64,000 nt of DNA from Hibiscus mutabilis (taxonomy: Eukaryota; Streptophyta; Magnoliopsida; Malvales; Malvaceae), in contig CM033745.1 in NCBI GenBank assembly GCA_019671005.1, positions 16,172,921 to 16,236,920 on the forward strand, in the 5' to 3' direction. Below, in pieces: positions 23,483 to 36,069 of this stretch. Made by a program: the position numbers and the translations under genes. Numbering within the stretch: position 1 is the first letter of the stretch; every line of letters starts with the position of its first letter. Under the pieces are notes generated by a model. The model did no database searches. It saw nothing but the letters and a program-made list of their open reading frames with translations, and was not told where the DNA came from.

Positions 23483-23692
23483 CTAAAACAATTGGAATAA
23501 ATATGTATCAGGACAAGAAATGAATACTATTATGGGATTAATGAAACAAATATAATAATAATGAATAACAAATAATGAATGTAATGAATGAATGTAAAAA
23601 CAAAGAAAACAAAATGTTTGCCATTTGAGAAAAATGAAAAACATCTTTTTTATTGAATTAATGGCAAGCAAATTAGCATAGGAGCCATTTAC
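23483..23692 (-). other. Putative intron of element C between protease and RT
   Basis: On the - strand a GTAAATGG donor (23,692) and a TTGTTTTAG acceptor (23,483) bound a 210-bp T-rich stretch with no coding character. The flanks read as protein before it (ending near SNKNLL) and after it (the RT leader). A short intron at this place is described for Ogre elements. Confidence 0.55.
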
Positions 23693-25500
23693 AAAAGATT
23701 CTTATTACTCGCGGGCAAAAGTGAATAGGGTTGGTTCTGAGTATTACTCTGATCTCGACCTAAAACTATTGGCAGATCTACAACAGTCCAATTACTGAGT
23801 GTTTCCCTTGGGAGGCAAGGGCGGATTCCGGCCAAGTATTTGCCACTATTCTCCTCTTTGGTTATCACGTTGACGTCCATTCCCTCTAGTGCCTCGTTGA
23901 ACCTTTCCTCCTTACTGAATTCGATGCTTTCTATATCAGTTTCGTATATTTTTTTCTTCCACATTGATTATCCCTCTAGACACAACAATATTTTTTAAGT
24001 AGGGGAAGGTCATGGGTCCTTATGGGATGTCATCTCCTCTGAATCTGGCCTTCTTTTGTTCTTCTTTCTTCTTCCATTCTAGCTTTCTCTAGTGAAAAAT
24101 GGGTTTAGGGCTGAGCCCGAACCGATCCTTCTTGTCGATGACGTTCCTAGCGTGCAAGCATCATTGCAAACTCCTTTCTAACCCTTCTTGGCTCCTCGTA
24201 CCAGGGTTTGCTAGACTATCATCTTGGTGCAATTTGATAGTCTAGGCCTTAAAGGAGCACTCAACAACATCTTTATCATTTTGGACATAAGAAGCTTCGG
24301 TGGTCACGGAAGCAATGATGTCTTGCTCAGCTCCCACACTCACCAACTTCCTATCAATAACAAATTTTAATTTTTGGTGCAGGGATGAAGGCACAGCTCT
24401 GGCCTAGTAAATCCACGACCTCCCTAGCAGACAGTTATAAGTGGGTCGGATGTCTATTACCACAAATTCGACAACGCACTCCGTAGGACCAATCAGCAAC
24501 GGTATCTCTATCTTTTCGATAACATCCCTCTTGGTCCCATCAAATACCCTAACAAAGTTCTGACACGGTCACGTGTGTGAACTGTCCACTGGCAGCCTTT
24601 GTAGGGTCGCCATAGGTAATACATTTAAGGCGGACCCGTTGTCGATGAGCACCCCTGGTAAGACATGCCCCTTACAGTGAGTGGTGATGTTCAAAGCCTT
24701 AGTTGACCCCATGCCTCCGTCGGGAATCTCGTTGCGGTAAAGGTGATGTAGTTATCTGTAGTAATGTGACCCATTATTCTATCTAACTTGTCCACTGAGA
24801 TATTGTCTGGAATGAACGTTTGATTCAGTACTTTCAACATTGCATCACGGTGCTTTTTTGAGCTCAACAACAATTTGAGTACTGAAATTCGTGCTTGCTA
24901 TTTTTTAAGCTACTCAACAATGATGTATTTGTTGTGCTTTAGGAACCTCAGGAATTCATGCGCCTGACTCTCTGTCACTGGCTCATGAATTCTAGGGGTA
25001 AGTTCCTCTCCAAAAATCTTTTCGGGTTCAGCGGTTACCGCTTTGTCTTTGTCTCTCGACTTTTCTGATGCTTTTGCCGTTTCTGATGAATAGCATATGC
25101 CGCTTCTAGTAAAATGTCCTACTTCATTTACCACCTCAGCGCTCAGTTCTACTGGGTTTTCCTCCTTTGAGGGTCCTTCACCAGATAGTTTCTCCTCCCC
25201 TTGTATTTCTGGCTTCTCTGGTATAGAGACGTGGGCAGTATAGCTCCACGGGACTTTCTGAGCATCCTTAAACGGAAAAAGGAGTCGAAGCCAAAATTCG
25301 TATTTTTAGAGTTACTTTGGAACTCTCATCTTGGGATGAGCTTTCCGGCTTTGGCCTGAGTGATATAATAAAAGGTCTATCTACCCCATACTTGATCTTG
25401 GGGGTATCTGATGTGCATACATCTGATTCCTTTCTCTCTTCATCTTTGTCGAAGAATTCAATCTCCTTATTGTCCATCATTTTCTAAATCACCTGCTTGA
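23689..25500 (-). pseudogene. Tat/Ogre-type protease and flanking region of element C
   Basis: Readable pieces in order are a linker (25,480-25,268), RIHEPVTESQAHEFLRFLKH near 24,995, and HRDAMLKVLNQTFIPDNISV near 24,850. A DNGSALN protease motif lies near 24,640 in a shifted frame, where the active-site triplet is DNG. The C-terminal linker is 23,964-23,689 with a LAGIRPCLPRETLSNW-like segment. Several frameshifts separate the pieces. This protease would have processed the polyprotein. Confidence 0.78.
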
Positions 25501-25615
25501 ACTCCTCGCAACATTGAATGCCATGTCCTTCCTCTTGGTAGAACTCACAATACGGCATGCTTCCTTGTTGTACTATCTCCATACCCCTATCGATTAGGTG
25601 TGCGATATATAACTG

Positions 25616-26815
25616 CTAAAATATCCATCTCAGAGAGGATTTGACCTCGGGCACGCTCGTCTTGGCTCTCCCGATGTACTCATCTTCGACTACATTTATG
25701 CCACGGCCTCTGTGATTTGGTAACGGGTTAGTGGCTATATTCGGTTCGTCTAACTGTGACACTTTAGAGTTTATCATATTTTGTACAAACTTCTTGAATG
25801 CAATGCAATTCTCGATTGAGTGTCTCGGGACGCTGCCATGATATTCAAAGTTTGTCTTTTCATCGTACCACGCAGGGAATGGAGGTTTAAAAAGAGTGAC
25901 ATAATAAGGTCGGACCAAATCAGCCTTGTGCAGTTGTGAGTATAATTCAGCATATGATACTGGTAGTGGGGTAAACGACATCTTCTCATTTTCCTTCTTC
26001 GGGGCCCTGGTCTCCTTCTTGTTTGAGCCTTGCCCTCCTTCGGCTGCAGCTCGTAGTGGTGAAATAGTGAAACTTTTCGGAGCTACGTAGGTGCTTGTAT
26101 TTTTTACCTCGTTATCTCTTTTCTTGTAGTTCTTACTGGTATTCTCCCCACTATCGATCATTTTACTCTTTATTGTTACTTCGATCGATTCTCCAGTTCT
26201 CACCATATTGGCAAAGCTTTGGGTAGTGTTGTTTATCAAACGGACAAACAACACCCCCTTAAGGTATTAACGAACATGGGTGTGATCTCATGTTCGAAAA
26301 TCGGTGGCTGGATTTGAGCGGCCACGTCACGCCATCTCTGGGCATACTGGCGTAGATTCTCATTTGTCTTTTGTTCCATCCCTTCTAGCATAATTCGACT
26401 AGGGATCATGTCCGTTACATGCTTGTAATGCTCTACGAAGGCCTTCCTTAGGTCCTTCCATGACTTCATATTTGTTCGGTTGAGCATGGTGTACCATCGA
26501 GTTGTAGACCCAGTCAAACTTTCTTGGAAGTAGTGGATAAGAAACTCTTGCGAGATTAATGTAAACCCTTTTCCTGGGTTTTGGCATATGTGGTTGCACC
26601 TTCGCATGAGACAAAACACCTTCTTGCTCGTCAAGGCTTGGGTTGTCGATGGAGATTCCCTCCTTGCCCCTCATCTTTGCTAACAAGCTGGTTATCAAAG
26701 TGATAACGACGTCTTGTGACTGAGCTATCTGGTCCCTGATATCCTGGCCAATCCCGTCCAAACGCACTTCAAGGTCTTTTTGCCCTTGTTCTACCTTAGC
26801 TAGTCTATCCTCCAT
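25616..26815 (-). pseudogene. gag: Tat/Ogre-type gag of element C
   Basis: Three overlapping frames together encode a Tat-type gag. The N-terminal heptad-rich part (26,815-26,634) has MEDRLAKVEQGQKDLEVRLD. The retrotrans_gag core (26,634-26,236) includes SLTGSTTRWYTMLNR and RQYAQRWRDVAAQIQPPIF. The C-terminal part (26,254-25,616) has PPFPAWYDEKTNFEYH and HSIENCIAFKKFVQNMI, a CxxF-like knuckle remnant. The frame changes near 26,640 and 26,250 make it a pseudogene. It would form the particle. Confidence 0.85.
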
Positions 26816-27054
26816 AGTTCGGAACTGTAATCGGGTTCCGTATTGGTGCAGAATGATTGAAATTTTAAGAATTAAAATACTTTTTTTCTCTGTAATGAAA
26901 AGTCTTTTAGTTAATTTTGGTAATTAAATGAGGCATGCAAATAAATGTATTATGCATGAATGCAAAGAGCAACACTGAATTCGGCAAATATCATCATTAA
27001 ACAACTTTCATTGATGGGAACATTATCTTGTTACAATAACTTAGAGAAAGCTAA

Positions 27055-28805
27055 CTACACATATGGTTTCAAGGTAGTATCGAGGTCGATAATCTCTCTC
27101 AAAATCCACACAATTCTCTTTCCTTCCTCGGAGTCATCATCGACACAATCATGAAGCTCGGTAGCATCCTCGGTTAGAAATTGTATCTTTCGGGCAACCT
27201 CCTGCATCTGAGTCCCCACCATGCCAATTCTTGCTTCTGCCTCCAAATCGTGTATGCGGCAAAATGCAATTGTTCCAGACTCGGAGTTGGGTGTACTTGA
27301 ATTGCCCCTCTCATACTTGCTACATGATCTTTGAGTTTTTGAACCTCGGCTTCCAACTCTTTGATACGTCTCATCAAAGCCTGATTTTCTGAGTTGTTGG
27401 CCTTCAATTTGCTAGTCGAGCCCTTGTGTTTGAAAATAGATTTTTCTAAACATTTCACTTGATCTCTCAAGGCTCTGCTTTGGTGTTGTTCTTTCTCAAT
27501 TTGTTTTGAATGGGAGGTTCGTAGGCTCTTCATTTCTTGGGTCAAAGCGAGCACTCGATCCTTGTGCTCGAGAAACATCCTCTTATAGTTCTTTGCTCGT
27601 GCTTTCTCTTCCTTAAGCCGGAGCTCTAGCCCCTCGCTCGACCATCCTTCTGCGACTCTTTTACTTCTACTTATCCTCTTGAGCTACTGAATCTCCTCTT
27701 TTTCCAGCCTGAGTTCAAGTTCTAGCTCTTCTCTCTTCTTTTGCAGGTCTCTGACTACCACTTCAAACTGCATCTTTTCTAACTCGAAGTCAAACTTCTC
27801 TTGATGAGCTTTCTCCTCGAGCTTGAGGTATTTCTTTCACTCCTCTTCAAGTTGTTTCCTCATTAGATCGGCCTCGGTAGGGAGTGTGGCCAATCTTTCT
27901 TCTAAAGATCTCCTGGTATCAGAGGCTAAACATGGAATATTATCGTTGAGACAGTTGAATCGCCACGCCTTATATTCAGGAGTAACCATATATAGAGCAT
28001 TCATGATCCTAACTACACTATTCCAGGGTAAAGAAGCGTTGTATACCATCGCCTTATAGCCCTTCTCCTTTGTGTAATCCATGTTGAACTCATTCAGCCC
28101 TTTGGTGGCTGGCACGAACTATTTTGATCCATATTGCCTCAAGACTAACAGGGGTGCGTGTGCCCCCAAAGGCCAAGCAACGGTACCCATGAATACTCTC
28201 CGCATCTGTAGAGAACATTCTTCACCAACAACCACAGTGCCCTCCAAATTATATCTTTTTCTTTTAGGTTCTAGAGAACGTCCTGCCATACTTCCTCAGA
28301 TCTTCGGGTTGGCCAATCATTTTTTCGTAAGAACTCTTCCAAGGGTGAGAACTTAACATTGTAAAGGGGCTTGGAGAAACTGGGATTGGTCCAAATGTGG
28401 CTATAAAACCAAACCATCAAAAGCTGCGAACATCCCTGGAAATGTCCTCCTCCATTCTTCCGACAGAATCTCAATGATCGAAAGGTTTCAGCCAGAATAA
28501 CAGGTATTGGATTAGTCCCACTACTCAAGCGTTTAGAAAGATCCAAGACTGACGGGTCAACGAGGCCCAAAGCTCGAGGGAATAGTACCAATCCATAGAT
28601 CAATAATGCGAACAGGTTCGCTGAACTCGACCCATAGGGTGCACAGAAGCCAAAGCCAGGATTCCCCCCCATTTAAGATACTCATTACTGTTCCAAGTGG
28701 TGACTTGTTGCTCAACCCAAGACAGTAATGTATTTGATATTCTGACAAGCTTGCCTCGAAAAGCTTTGTTGTTACTCGGCTTAGAATATACTCGATCCAT
28801 ATCAA
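27055..28805 (-). pseudogene. Ogre-type ORF1 upstream of gag in element C
   Basis: Frames on the - strand between the leader and gag encode a protein without retroviral homology. The N-terminal part (28,805-28,271) contains a WVEQQ/LLSWVEQQVTTWNSNEY segment. The middle (28,115-27,837) has LPWNSVVRIMNALYMVTPEY and YKAWRFNCLNDNIPC. The C-terminal part (~27,835-27,055) is a long coiled coil rich in Glu/Lys/Arg/Leu ending near ILREIIDLDTTLKPYV. An ORF1 of unknown function upstream of gag is a defining trait of Ogre elements. Stops and shifts break it into pieces. Its role is unknown. Confidence 0.78.
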
Positions 28806-29945
28806 TCCTTTTGCAATTTATGAGATCTCAGTATTCTTCAATAGTAGGAGTGAGATCGAAGTTACCAATTGTGAAGCAACTGTAGGCGGAGTTCCAAAAA
28901 CCTACCAAAGTTTGTAGTAGTGCTTGATCAACTGGGACCTCTAGAAAATACGCGATGTCACTGTACTCATCTCTAAAAGTGCTCTTTGTTTCAAAATCCC
29001 AACTATCCTACACTAACTTCAAATTGGACACATCATTGAACCTGGTGTTCATGAATGTCGTGGTTGACATGGATGATCTGAACCCTTCAGCAATACTATC
29101 TCCCTCATGTAACTGTTCCCCTTTCAACTATATCTGGATGTCAGAATTCTTCTTGCCATTGCTACGAACTAAGCCCCCCATCGACCTAGTTTTTAATTTC
29201 AAACTATTCCCAGACTCAGTATGCTCTTCATGATTATGACATAATATGCGAAATAAAGATAAAAAGAACAGGAAACAAGAGAAAAGGTTAGTCATGAGGT
29301 GAAAAATAAACTTGCAAACGAGAAGGGGTGAAATTAAATAAATTAAGCGAAAGGCAAACATATAAAAGAAAACCCTAATCCAAGAATTCTAATTCGCTAT
29401 GGTTATCCGTACTGCTCTAACGGGGTGGGCTTCTAAGATTCACACACATGGGTTCGGTTATAATTGGGGTACCTAAACCTATCTTATCACCTACTAAGGT
29501 AACAAGAGCCCCAATTCTAGCCCATTACAAGCTTGCGAATTGGTTTCAATTCGAGAGAAAGCACGACCTAATGACGTGGAGGGCTTCTCACGTGTCAAGA
29601 GGCGTGGATTTCGGAAGTGAATTACCGACCCGTAGAGGGCTACTCACGTGGGTATGTGGCTTTTCACTCCCACTTAACGGTCAGAGCTCAGGTGTAGAGC
29701 TTGATGAGATGGTGCAGCATATGTCGGTGATTCCTTAGAAATTAAATGAAAAATTAATTCAAAGGCCACCAATTATCAAAGCCCGCTCAATTGTAGTTAC
29801 ATTTTCAAGAAAGGTTCAACCTTACTAGATTCAATTGAAATCTCGACAATTTTCCATCATTGATGAGCAACAAATATTTTATTTAGCCTAACTCTCTTTT
29901 TGTTTTGTTTTTTTTTCATTTTTTCTTTTTAAAAAACAAAACCGG
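28806..29945 (-). other. 5' untranslated leader of element C
   Basis: The sequence lies between the PBS and ORF1. No convincing coding frame is present on the - strand, and the 96-codon + strand frame at 29,448-29,738 has no recognisable features. It holds T/A-rich tracts near 29,890-29,940. Confidence 0.6.
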
Positions 29946-29963
29946 TACCCAGCGGAGTTGCCA
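29946..29963 (-). other. Primer-binding site of element C
   Basis: On the - strand this reads TGGCAACTCCGCTGGGTA, three bases from the LTR end. Ogre elements are reported to use tRNA-Arg with a TGGCGACTCCGCTGGGGA-type PBS. The match is good with a few changes. Confidence 0.75.
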
Positions 29964-29966
29964 AGC

Positions 29967-32900
29967 TGTAACAACATTTTTTTGAAAATCCTCTTTCGAA
30001 AAATTATAGGTTCGGCGCTATGGGTTATCCCCAAAATCATTTTTTGTAATCTTGGTTTAAAGGTATTTCTTTTGAAAATTCTTTTTCTTTAGAAAATTGA
30101 TTGAAAACTGGGAGTCGCCACCGGCCACTTGGATAAGTTAGGCGGACACCACAAAACCAGAGATTTATTTTGAAAGGGTTATGGGGTTGGTTACGTGTGG
30201 GGAAGGATTAGCACCCCTATCACGCCCAAAAATCGATACCAAAATATTTGTTGCTTTTAATCGAAGAAAATTGTCGAAATTTTAAAGGAATTTAATTCAG
30301 TGACCTTAATTGAAAATTAACCTTAATTGAACGGGCCTTATCGATTTGGTAGGTTTAAATTAATTGAACATTTAATGAATAAGGTTGACAATACATCGAA
30401 CCATAGATTAAACCAACATCGAATTAGCCTGACTGTCGTGTTAGTTTATGGTTCGAATCTCGTATGTCACTTTATGCATGGTGCAAGCAATTAAAGAATG
30501 ATGTAATGACTTCATCCAGTTTTAATTCTGCTTTGAGTCGGTAAGGATTAATTCAAAAATTTGGTCAACATCTTTTAAGCTTGGACTGTTACGACACAAA
30601 TATCGGAACTAATGATTACCTCCCCTCTTATAATTCAAATTAATTAGCGTGCGATCGAAATGGTTAAAGTCACATGAAAGAAAAATAGGGGATGGTAGAC
30701 AAAGGCATAAAAGAAAAGCACACAAGGCCCAACCCAAGACCTAACCTAAAAGGCCAAAATTATGAGAGAACCCACTTAGTGATCTAATTAATCCGAGTGG
30801 GTCTAGTATTTAACCCTAGATTGATTAACCCTAAAGACACGAGCCCCACAATTAACTTAATTAATTCGAAATCATGCCCCTATGAGACGAGCACATGATT
30901 TGAATTAATTAAACTAATCTAAATCTAATCTAATCCCAAAGCTAGTAACTAGGCCTAACAAACACGAGTACCAAACTACAACACCTAGACCTAAAGTCTA
31001 AGGCCCAAAGAGCCTCTACTAAATCCGAACAAAAGCCCATAACACAAGGCCTAAAACTATGAAAAACTAAGCCTAAAACTTAAGGCCCTAAGCTTAACCT
31101 AAATTAGGCCTAAAACCCAATTAAACTATCTATAACCTAGGCCCACACTAAAGCCCAAAAGCACCTAATCCTAGGCCCAAAGCAAGCTAACTAGGATAAC
31201 TAAGGCTCAACACCAAATCGAAATGGGCCTAAAACCCTAAAGTCTAAGACTACGACAAACCAACAAGGCCCAAAATGTCATAATATCAAAATATTAGCCT
31301 ATATTCTCTAGAATTTAAATAACTAAAATTCATACACATTAACGCATTTCTAAACTAATTAATCATAACTTTAAGCTAAAAAGTTAAAAAACATGCAATA
31401 TCACATTATAAGACTATAAATGGGACCTAATTGAATGAAAAACGAAAATAAATGGACAAATTAAAAGAAAATGAACAGCCAGCTTGAGACGGTGACCAAA
31501 TTGCAAGACACAACGAAATTCAAGGGATAACGGAAAATGGTTTAAAAACGCAGAGCTCCTTAAAAGGTGAAAAGGCCGAGGCGGAATGGCTTAAAAATGC
31601 AATCTCCCCTCTTTTAAAACGTTAAAACAGTATATATCACACATTTTTAACTAAAATTAGAAAAAAGGTTATAACCCAAAACCTAACCCCCACAGACTCT
31701 CTAAACTCTCTCTGGGCAGGGGATAAACACCACCGTGGTGTTTATCCGCGCCGCCGCCCTGCCCAAAATATGGTCGTATAACCCAGTTTTTGGTGGCTAC
31801 GCCGCCGCATCAGACGCCATTCGACGATGGCCGGCAAGCCTCAAAAGTCACCAAAACCCCCCCTCATTTTAACCTAGAACACAGATCCGAGCCTATTTCA
31901 CTCAAAATCTGAACCTTTCTTTTGAGAATCGCCAAAAACAGAACTAGAAGAAACCCATTTTCTTTATTTTCTTTTTAAAAGGGGACACCAGGGTTAGAGG
32001 CCTTCTCTGAGGTCGTCTCCATTTCGTTTCACCATTTAAGGCTTATCAACGGGCGAGATGAGACAGACCGACTCGAGAGAAAGGGAAAACAACAAGGGTA
32101 AGAACTACCGAAACCCTAAATCTCTATGCTTTTCTTTATGTAAATGCTTGAAATATAAAAGGGATATGTTATGCCTCTGTAAATGTGAGATTTTGCTGCC
32201 TTTTTGCTATTCCTTTTTGAATATTCCAGTATGCTTCCCTCCTTGTTACAAAGTTAGGGCTTTGATTTATATAGCCCAAAATTACATGTATTTATCAAAT
32301 AGAATTAAAATTGCAGAAAAATCCTATTGGTTGGTGTTGTTTTCTCTGGAATGTTGTTGTGCACCTCTGCAATTGTCGGCTTGCCCCCTAATTCGCATTG
32401 TTTTCTGACATTTATGTTATTTATGCTTTTGATTCTCTCTGTTAATTCGTCATTTTTTATGTATATGCCACTGTGGTCGAGCGGTCATGGAAAGGGGACC
32501 AGCTTCCTGCCAGCGTGGCGGTCGTCGTGGAATGTAACAACTGTCGTGGTGTCGAGGTGGCGCTGGTGTGGCCAGAATGCAAATGGTCACGGGAGTTGGA
32601 GGGTCGTGTTGTTGAACTGCACGCCCGCGTGGGGGAATGATAAGCAGCGCGTGCGGCGCGTGATGATATGGAGAGCCCCTCCTGCTTCATCTTGGACCGT
32701 CAGATCTCACCAGATCTGACGGCAGGGAATAGGCTGCACAAAAAAATGCAATGAGGAATTAGGGGTTTTAGATATTATCATATTTGAGTTTTGGCTTTAT
32801 TGGGCCCAAAACGGGCTAAATATGGAATATTGTTTTTTAATTTTCTATGCTTAATGTAAATGGACTCTTGTGATATATATATTTGGGCTGTTTTTTATTT

Positions 32901-33306
32901 AATTTTAACCTTCTTTTTATATTTTCAGAGTTGTTTTATAATGATAATAGTAATAGTATGGTATAAACGGTAACAACATGTGATAGTTATATGATACTAA
33001 GGTAATATAATACTCTGATAATATAAAAATGTGTAATAACCTAACAATGAGACAAAAGAAGCATGATGCTAGTAATCTAAGCTCATTAAATCCCTTATAT
33101 CTTGTAGTTCTTTTAATCGGGTAATATATATATATATATATAGCCAACACACCCAACTTAATATGACATAAAATCTCTAGTGTTTTTAGTTTCTTTGGTT
33201 TTATGTTGTTTTTTATTAAATCAAAAATAAGCAAGATAAACAGTAGCCTTTTATTACAACATGAAAATAAAGAGTTTTTTTTTCGAGACAAAAAATAGTG
33301 ATTACA
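29967..33306 (-). repeat. 5' LTR of element C, complete (3,340 bp)
   Basis: On the + strand it runs from TGTAACAACATT at 29,967 to GTGATTACA at 33,306, with short inverted TGTAA/TTACA ends. The region from ~30,975 onward aligns with the 3' LTR at 16,147-18,439. The first ~1 kb aligns, inverted, with the end of solo LTR D. A TATA-like box on the - strand (TATATAAAT) lies at 32,265-32,274. The apparent + strand reading frames at 32,058-32,719 lie entirely inside the LTR and are not treated as genes. Confidence 0.9.
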
Positions 33307-33616
33307 AACATAGGCTATATGTATCAATGGTACATGTTAGCACAAACACAAATTAGACAATGGTCATGTTGCGCGTATGGACATTGTTTTCAACTACTTA
33401 ATGAATGTTTGTTAAAAGACTATATTTAAGTACTTGAAAAATTAATATGTATTTAATGTGGAATTTGACAGCGCAAATCTCACATTGGTTAGATTGATTT
33501 TTTTCACCCTTTTAAATATAACCTTTTAAGCCTACATTCTCTTCTAAGTGATTGAAGATAAAGGCTTATGCACGCGTCGGTTCTTATCTTCAGATTATTC
33601 TCGTGCTAACATGTGT
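33307..33616. other. Flanking DNA right of element C, no gene seen
   Basis: This is AT-rich sequence with no coding, repeat or structural signal that I can support, apart from the putative TSD AACAT at its start. Confidence 0.5.
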
Positions 33617-35885
33617 CTTCGACTTGTATTGTGTGTCATAATTTTTTTGATAAAATTTATTTTTTATCTACTTTTCTCTCGTTACTTTTTTTCTTTATTT
33701 TTATTTCTAACTGTGATATCTTACAAAAAATTAATAAAAGTGTGATTTGTTAGTCGTATCTTCTAAGGATCGTATCAAATAAGCAAGAACTTGTTTTATC
33801 ATTTATACATTTATTGTATATGTAAGAAAGAGTGTCATTTTAATAAATAATTTAAAAATATTACTTTAATAAATGATTTTAAAAATCATTATATTTTGAT
33901 TAAATTGTAAAGATTTTATTTTACCTCACTACTTGTTTGTTAGTATTTGACTTTTTAAAATTAGAGTAAACTACATAAATGGTCACTGAACTTTTAGGAC
34001 AAATCCATTTTGGTCAATGTACTTTTAAAATATTCGATAAGGTCACTTAACTTTTAGTTTGGTTTCAATATAGTCACCGAACTTTTAGTTTACTTTTAAT
34101 ATGGTCCCTCCAGTTACTTTCCGTTAGAAGCTGGCGTTAGTTTTCATTTTTCCTTAATAAAAAGATGGGTAAACTACACCAATCATCACTCAACTTTCTT
34201 CTCACTCCTATTTTGGTCACTATAGTTTAAAAATTTTCAATTTAATAACTTAACTTTGAAATTATTCATATTTAACCACTCTCATATGACATGTTTATAC
34301 AAATAGAAAAATTCAATTAATCCTTAAAAATAATTTTGGTTAATTGGTAAATTTAGATTATTCAATTCTCGATCTTATATTGTACCAATTAAATTAGATA
34401 ATTGATTAACCAGTTAACTGAAATATATGATTCTAAAAATGATTTTTTTTACTTTGTTTATTAAAATGTCAAATATGATAATATGGTAAATTTAATAATT
34501 GTTCAATTGTGATAAAAGTGTAAAAACAACTAGAAAGTCAAAAATTAAAAGTTCACACATTAATCCTACCCAGAGCTAAAACTTTTTTTAAAGAAAAAAT
34601 CAGAAGGGTATCAAAATCACTAGACTAGAAGATATTGTAATGCATAAAATTTTAAAATTTATATATAATAGATCAGATCGGTTAATCAATTTTTCTTAAA
34701 ATTGTGAACCATAACGAAATCAAAATAATTTATTTTAAAAATTTATACCGAAATTGGGTTCGATTAATCCTTAAAAAATTATTTTGGTTAATTGCTAAAT
34801 TCAGATTATTCAATTCTCGATCTTATATTGTACCAATTAAATAGGATAATCGATTAACCTGTTAATTGGAATATTTGATTCAAGTAATTTTTTTTTTACT
34901 TTCCTTATTAAATTATCAAATATATAATATGGTAAATTTAATAAGCAAAGTGAAAAAATCATTACCAAATATTTTTAAAGATTAATCAAAATTTTCTATT
35001 TGTATAACCATGTCATTTGAGAGTGGCCAAAATATGAACAATTCGAAAGTTAATTTATTAAATTGAAATTTGTTAAACTCTGTGACCAAAATGGGTTTGA
35101 GAAAAAAGTTGAGTGATGATTGGTGTAGTTTACCCATTTTTATTAAGGAAAAACAAAAACTAACGTCAACTTCTAACCGAAGGTAACGGGAGGGACTGTA
35201 TCGAAATCGAAATAAAAATTGGGTAACCTAATCGAATATTTTAAAAGTAAGATGACCAAAATAAATCGGTCTTAAAAGTTCGGTCACCATTTATGTAGTT
35301 TACCCTTAAAATTATTATGAATTAGTTGTTTGATTGGCTTTTTGCTTTTTATTCGAACCGTGGAAACCACACTTGCACGCGGCGTAAGGCCAATTGGTTC
35401 GACCGCTAGTTTCCAGTTTCACGTTAAAATGGTATATTCGGAGATTCATCCCATTATTTTTTTTAAATTCAATTTAATCTGTTTATAATATTAGGACTAA
35501 ATATTGTTTAAAAGATTTAATATTTCATTCCAACATCCGATTCACTGTCCATTTCACCTTTGATATTTTAATGGACAAAAAATTTACCTTTTTCCATGAC
35601 ATCCAAACTAAGCATCATTTCTTGCAAAAAAAAAAGCAAAACCCTTTAATTATTCTTATTTTTCTTATCAACGGTAAAAAAAAAAAAAAAAGTGGTAAAT
35701 AAGCATTGACGAAATTATTATGATTCATATCTTAATTCCTATTTTGTTATGTACATTGGACTTTTAAATTTTTTTTATAATTAAGTATAGATGTTATTAT
35801 TCTCAATGCAAATATCATGATTTAAATTCATATAATATAAAGTATTATGAGAATTTTTTATCACTCAACCAATTAATGATCTCTG
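33617..35885 (+). repeat. Duplicated 2.27 kb block, copy 1 (likely donor)
   Basis: It is nearly identical in order and sequence to 41,811-44,070, starting at CTTCGAC and ending at GATCTCTG. It contains a complete MULE (33,964-35,305) plus ~350 bp of left and ~580 bp of right flank. The copied unit is therefore larger than the transposon, which points to a repair-based copying event. Confidence 0.9.
33964..35305. mobile_element. Non-autonomous MULE-like element with 9-bp TSD (TTAAAATTA)
   Basis: The ends are GAGTAAACTACATAAATGGT and, inverted, GGGTAAACTACATAAATGGT. Flanking 9-bp repeats TTAAAATTA lie at 33,955-33,963 and 35,306-35,314. The 9-bp TSD and long inverted arms fit Mutator-like elements. 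The arms hold a second internal pair of GGGTAAACTACACCAATCAT-type ends (34,168 and ~35,139). No transposase is present. Confidence 0.85.
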
Positions 35886-36069
35886 AACTTTTAAATTTTC
35901 AAATTTATCATTTGAATTAGGTTTTATGTGACCTGGCCTAATTCTTACAGTCTCAACATGGACCGATTTTTCTACTATCGAAAAACGGATACCCAAAATT
36001 TTATATACTCGAAAATATAGATACTTTCTTATGAACACACTGTACCAAACAGGCAAACACTAGTAAAAG

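Larger units (their letters stand above)
16147..33306 (-). mobile_element. Tat/Ogre-type Ty3/gypsy retrotransposon (element C), ~17.2 kb
   Basis: On the - strand the order is 5' LTR (29,967-33,306), PBS, leader, ORF1, gag, protease, putative intron, RT, RNase H, a second archaeal-like RNase H, integrase, a 3' UTR with tandem repeats, PPT and 3' LTR (16,147-18,439). An ORF upstream of gag, dual RNase H domains, a short intron before RT and 3'-UTR tandem repeats are established hallmarks of the Tat/Ogre lineage. The element is inactive: RT and integrase each have Asp-to-Asn changes at catalytic positions and there are several frameshifts. The right flank begins AACAT (33,307-33,311), and the matching left TSD is lost with the truncated 3' LTR. 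Confidence 0.9.

Noticed and set aside
32058..32719. Open frames of 116 and 130 codons on the + strand, also seen at 17,303-17,795
   Set aside because: They lie inside both LTRs of element C, on the strand opposite to its transcription, and show no domain. The two copies differ by indels that shift the frame.
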